Of a stretch of 64,000 nt of DNA, positions 63,227 through 64,000 are shown piece after piece. The stretch spans positions 141,355 through 205,354 of the forward strand of contig CACZBW010000001.1 in NCBI GenBank assembly GCA_902779575.1, in the 5' to 3' direction. Below the pieces are notes generated by a model that saw only the letters and a program-made list of their open reading frames with translations, ran no database searches and had not been told where the DNA came from. The first letter of the stretch is position 1. Each line of letters opens with the position of its first letter. Position numbers and translations under genes: made by a program. The stretch is from an uncultured Lachnospiraceae bacterium. GTDB lineage: Bacteria > Bacillota > Clostridia > Lachnospirales > Lachnospiraceae.

Positions 63227-63856
63227 TTACTGATGATTGATCTTATAGGAAAGCTGCATCAGGCTCTCTGAAAGATGCACGCTCTGTACAGCGACCCCGT
63301 CCGGAACCTCCAGATCCGTATGGGCGAAATTCCAGATTCCCCGCACGCCGTGTCCCGTCAGGATCGGCGTCACTTCCAGGGCGGCCTCGGTCGGGATGGT
63401 AAGAGCCGCGATATCCACCCTGTTCTCGTCCAGATAGCTTCCAAGCTCTGACAGGGGATGGATGACGGTTCCTCTCTCCGTCCTGGATCCGTGAGCCTCC
63501 GGATCCCGGTCGAACAGAGCTGTTACCAGAAAACCTCTTTTTTCAAAGCGCACATAGTTCGCAAGCGCCTGGCCCAGCCTGCCGGCGCCGATGATGATCA
63601 TATTGTGCGTCTGGTCCAGTCCGAGGATTTTTCCGATTTCCGTATAGAGATACCTTACGTTGTATCCATACCCCTGCTGTCCAAAGCCCCCGAAATGATT
63701 CAGGTCCTGGCGGATCTGCGAAGCTGTGACATTCATCTGTCTGCTGAGTTCCCCGGAGGAAATTCTCTCAATCCCCTGATCCATCAGTAAACCCAGATAA
63801 CGATAATATCTCGGCAGGCGATTAATCACGGCTTTCGATATCTCTTTGTTGTCCAT
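63227..63856 (-). CDS. rex: Redox-sensing transcriptional repressor Rex
   Basis: Rex reads the NADH/NAD ratio and represses fermentation genes. The 209-residue protein has an N-terminal winged helix (about 1-80, with ISSGELSRQMNVTASQIRQD) and a Rossmann domain (IIGAGRLGQALANY, about 88-101). The GGFGQQGYGYNV linker is typical. GGGGGATC precedes the ATG. In Clostridia Rex targets include butyrate and ethanol genes, none of which lie in this window. Confidence 0.96.
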   Translation of the reverse strand: MDNKEISKAVINRLPRYYRYLGLLMDQGIERISSGELSRQMNVTASQIRQDLNHFGGFGQQGYGYNVRYLYTEIGKILGLDQTHNMIIIGAGRLGQALANYVRFEKRGFLVTALFDRDPEAHGSRTERGTVIHPLSELGSYLDENRVDIAALTIPTEAALEVTPILTGHGVRGIWNFAHTDLEVPDGVAVQSVHLSESLMQLSYKINHQ

Positions 63857-63897
63857 ATCTGATCCCCCTGCTTCAAAACAAAAATCTTCTCCGAATA

Positions 63898-63925
63898 ATA
63901 ATATGATTAGGTCGCCAAAAGTCAG
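63898..63925 (-). promoter_or_regulatory. Possible promoter of rex
   Basis: On the minus strand CTGACT (63920-63925) and TATTAT (63898-63903) are 16 bp apart. The match is moderate. No Rex dyad was identified here. Confidence 0.4.
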
Positions 63926-64000
63926 GATGTTCCCGGCTTAGCGATCATAAAAGTTTGTACCTTGACAATTGAATATAGTTTATGAATGGATCTGCCCTGT

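Noticed and set aside
63962-64000. TTGACA at the right edge as a plus-strand promoter divergent from rex
   Set aside because: No acceptable -10 box lies 16-18 bp downstream within the window, and no start codon with a binding site follows before the end.

Overview
The window looks like chromosomal DNA from a low-GC-lineage Gram-positive of the class Clostridia, most likely a Lachnospiraceae-type gut anaerobe with fairly GC-rich DNA. The basis is gene content: RsfS, SepF/YlmH, Rex, NfnAB, DUF3048 and DUF1002 proteins, a YnbB-type PLP enzyme, a RadC-MreBCD-PBP2-MinC-RodA-MgsA shape operon and a MiaB-MutS-MutL-MiaA block. Gram-positive ribosome binding sites and SOS boxes agree with this. No rRNA, tRNA, CRISPR array, insertion sequence or prophage was recognised. 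Species cannot be assigned by eye.

Layout, left to right. Positions 1-3000 hold rsfS, an SseB-family gene, and a TetR regulator plus acetyltransferase pair driven by a consensus promoter with an overlapping palindrome. Positions 3100-4420 are a divergent SOS module, lexA and a LysM/YneA-like division inhibitor, separated by a cluster of LexA boxes. Positions 4600-6850 encode a large secreted DUF1002 protein with an Asn/Thr-rich linker. Positions 7000-14300 are a sugar or polyol catabolic island: ROK repressor, xylulokinase, a deletion scar of an ABC sugar transporter, a TIM-barrel isomerase, a Gfo/Idh/MocA oxidoreductase, an alpha/beta hydrolase and an SDR dehydrogenase. A tyrosine recombinase with a structured leader follows (14.3-15.6 kb).

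From 15.75 kb to the right end every recognised gene is on the minus strand and nearly all are housekeeping. Read in transcription order (right to left) they are: rex, alr, a CNNM/CBS transporter, yebC, a CFI-box protein; uppP and ftsK/spoIIIE; nfnAB; rlmH; phoH-ybeY; a DUF3048 protein, a lipid flippase, proB, miaB-mutS-mutL-miaA, a YnbB-type lyase and two FAD enzymes; radC-mreBCD-mrdA-minC-rodA-mgsA-dac; then a P-loop protein, an HlyD-like protein, yggS-sepF-ylmH-aroB-lspA-rluD-dtd. The minus-strand block therefore joins cell-wall elongation, division, DNA repair, RNA modification and redox control.

The most unusual items are: an in-frame chimera of the first ~32 residues of a sugar ABC ATPase and the last ~95 residues of a sugar-binding protein, where the transporter operon should be; a 19+19 bp near-perfect palindrome overlapping the xylulokinase promoter; minC directly next to rodA with no minD or minE; a methylglyoxal synthase whose expected catalytic Asp is Glu; and two consecutive hairpins in the recombinase leader. 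I did not find a clearly new defence or mobile system here.
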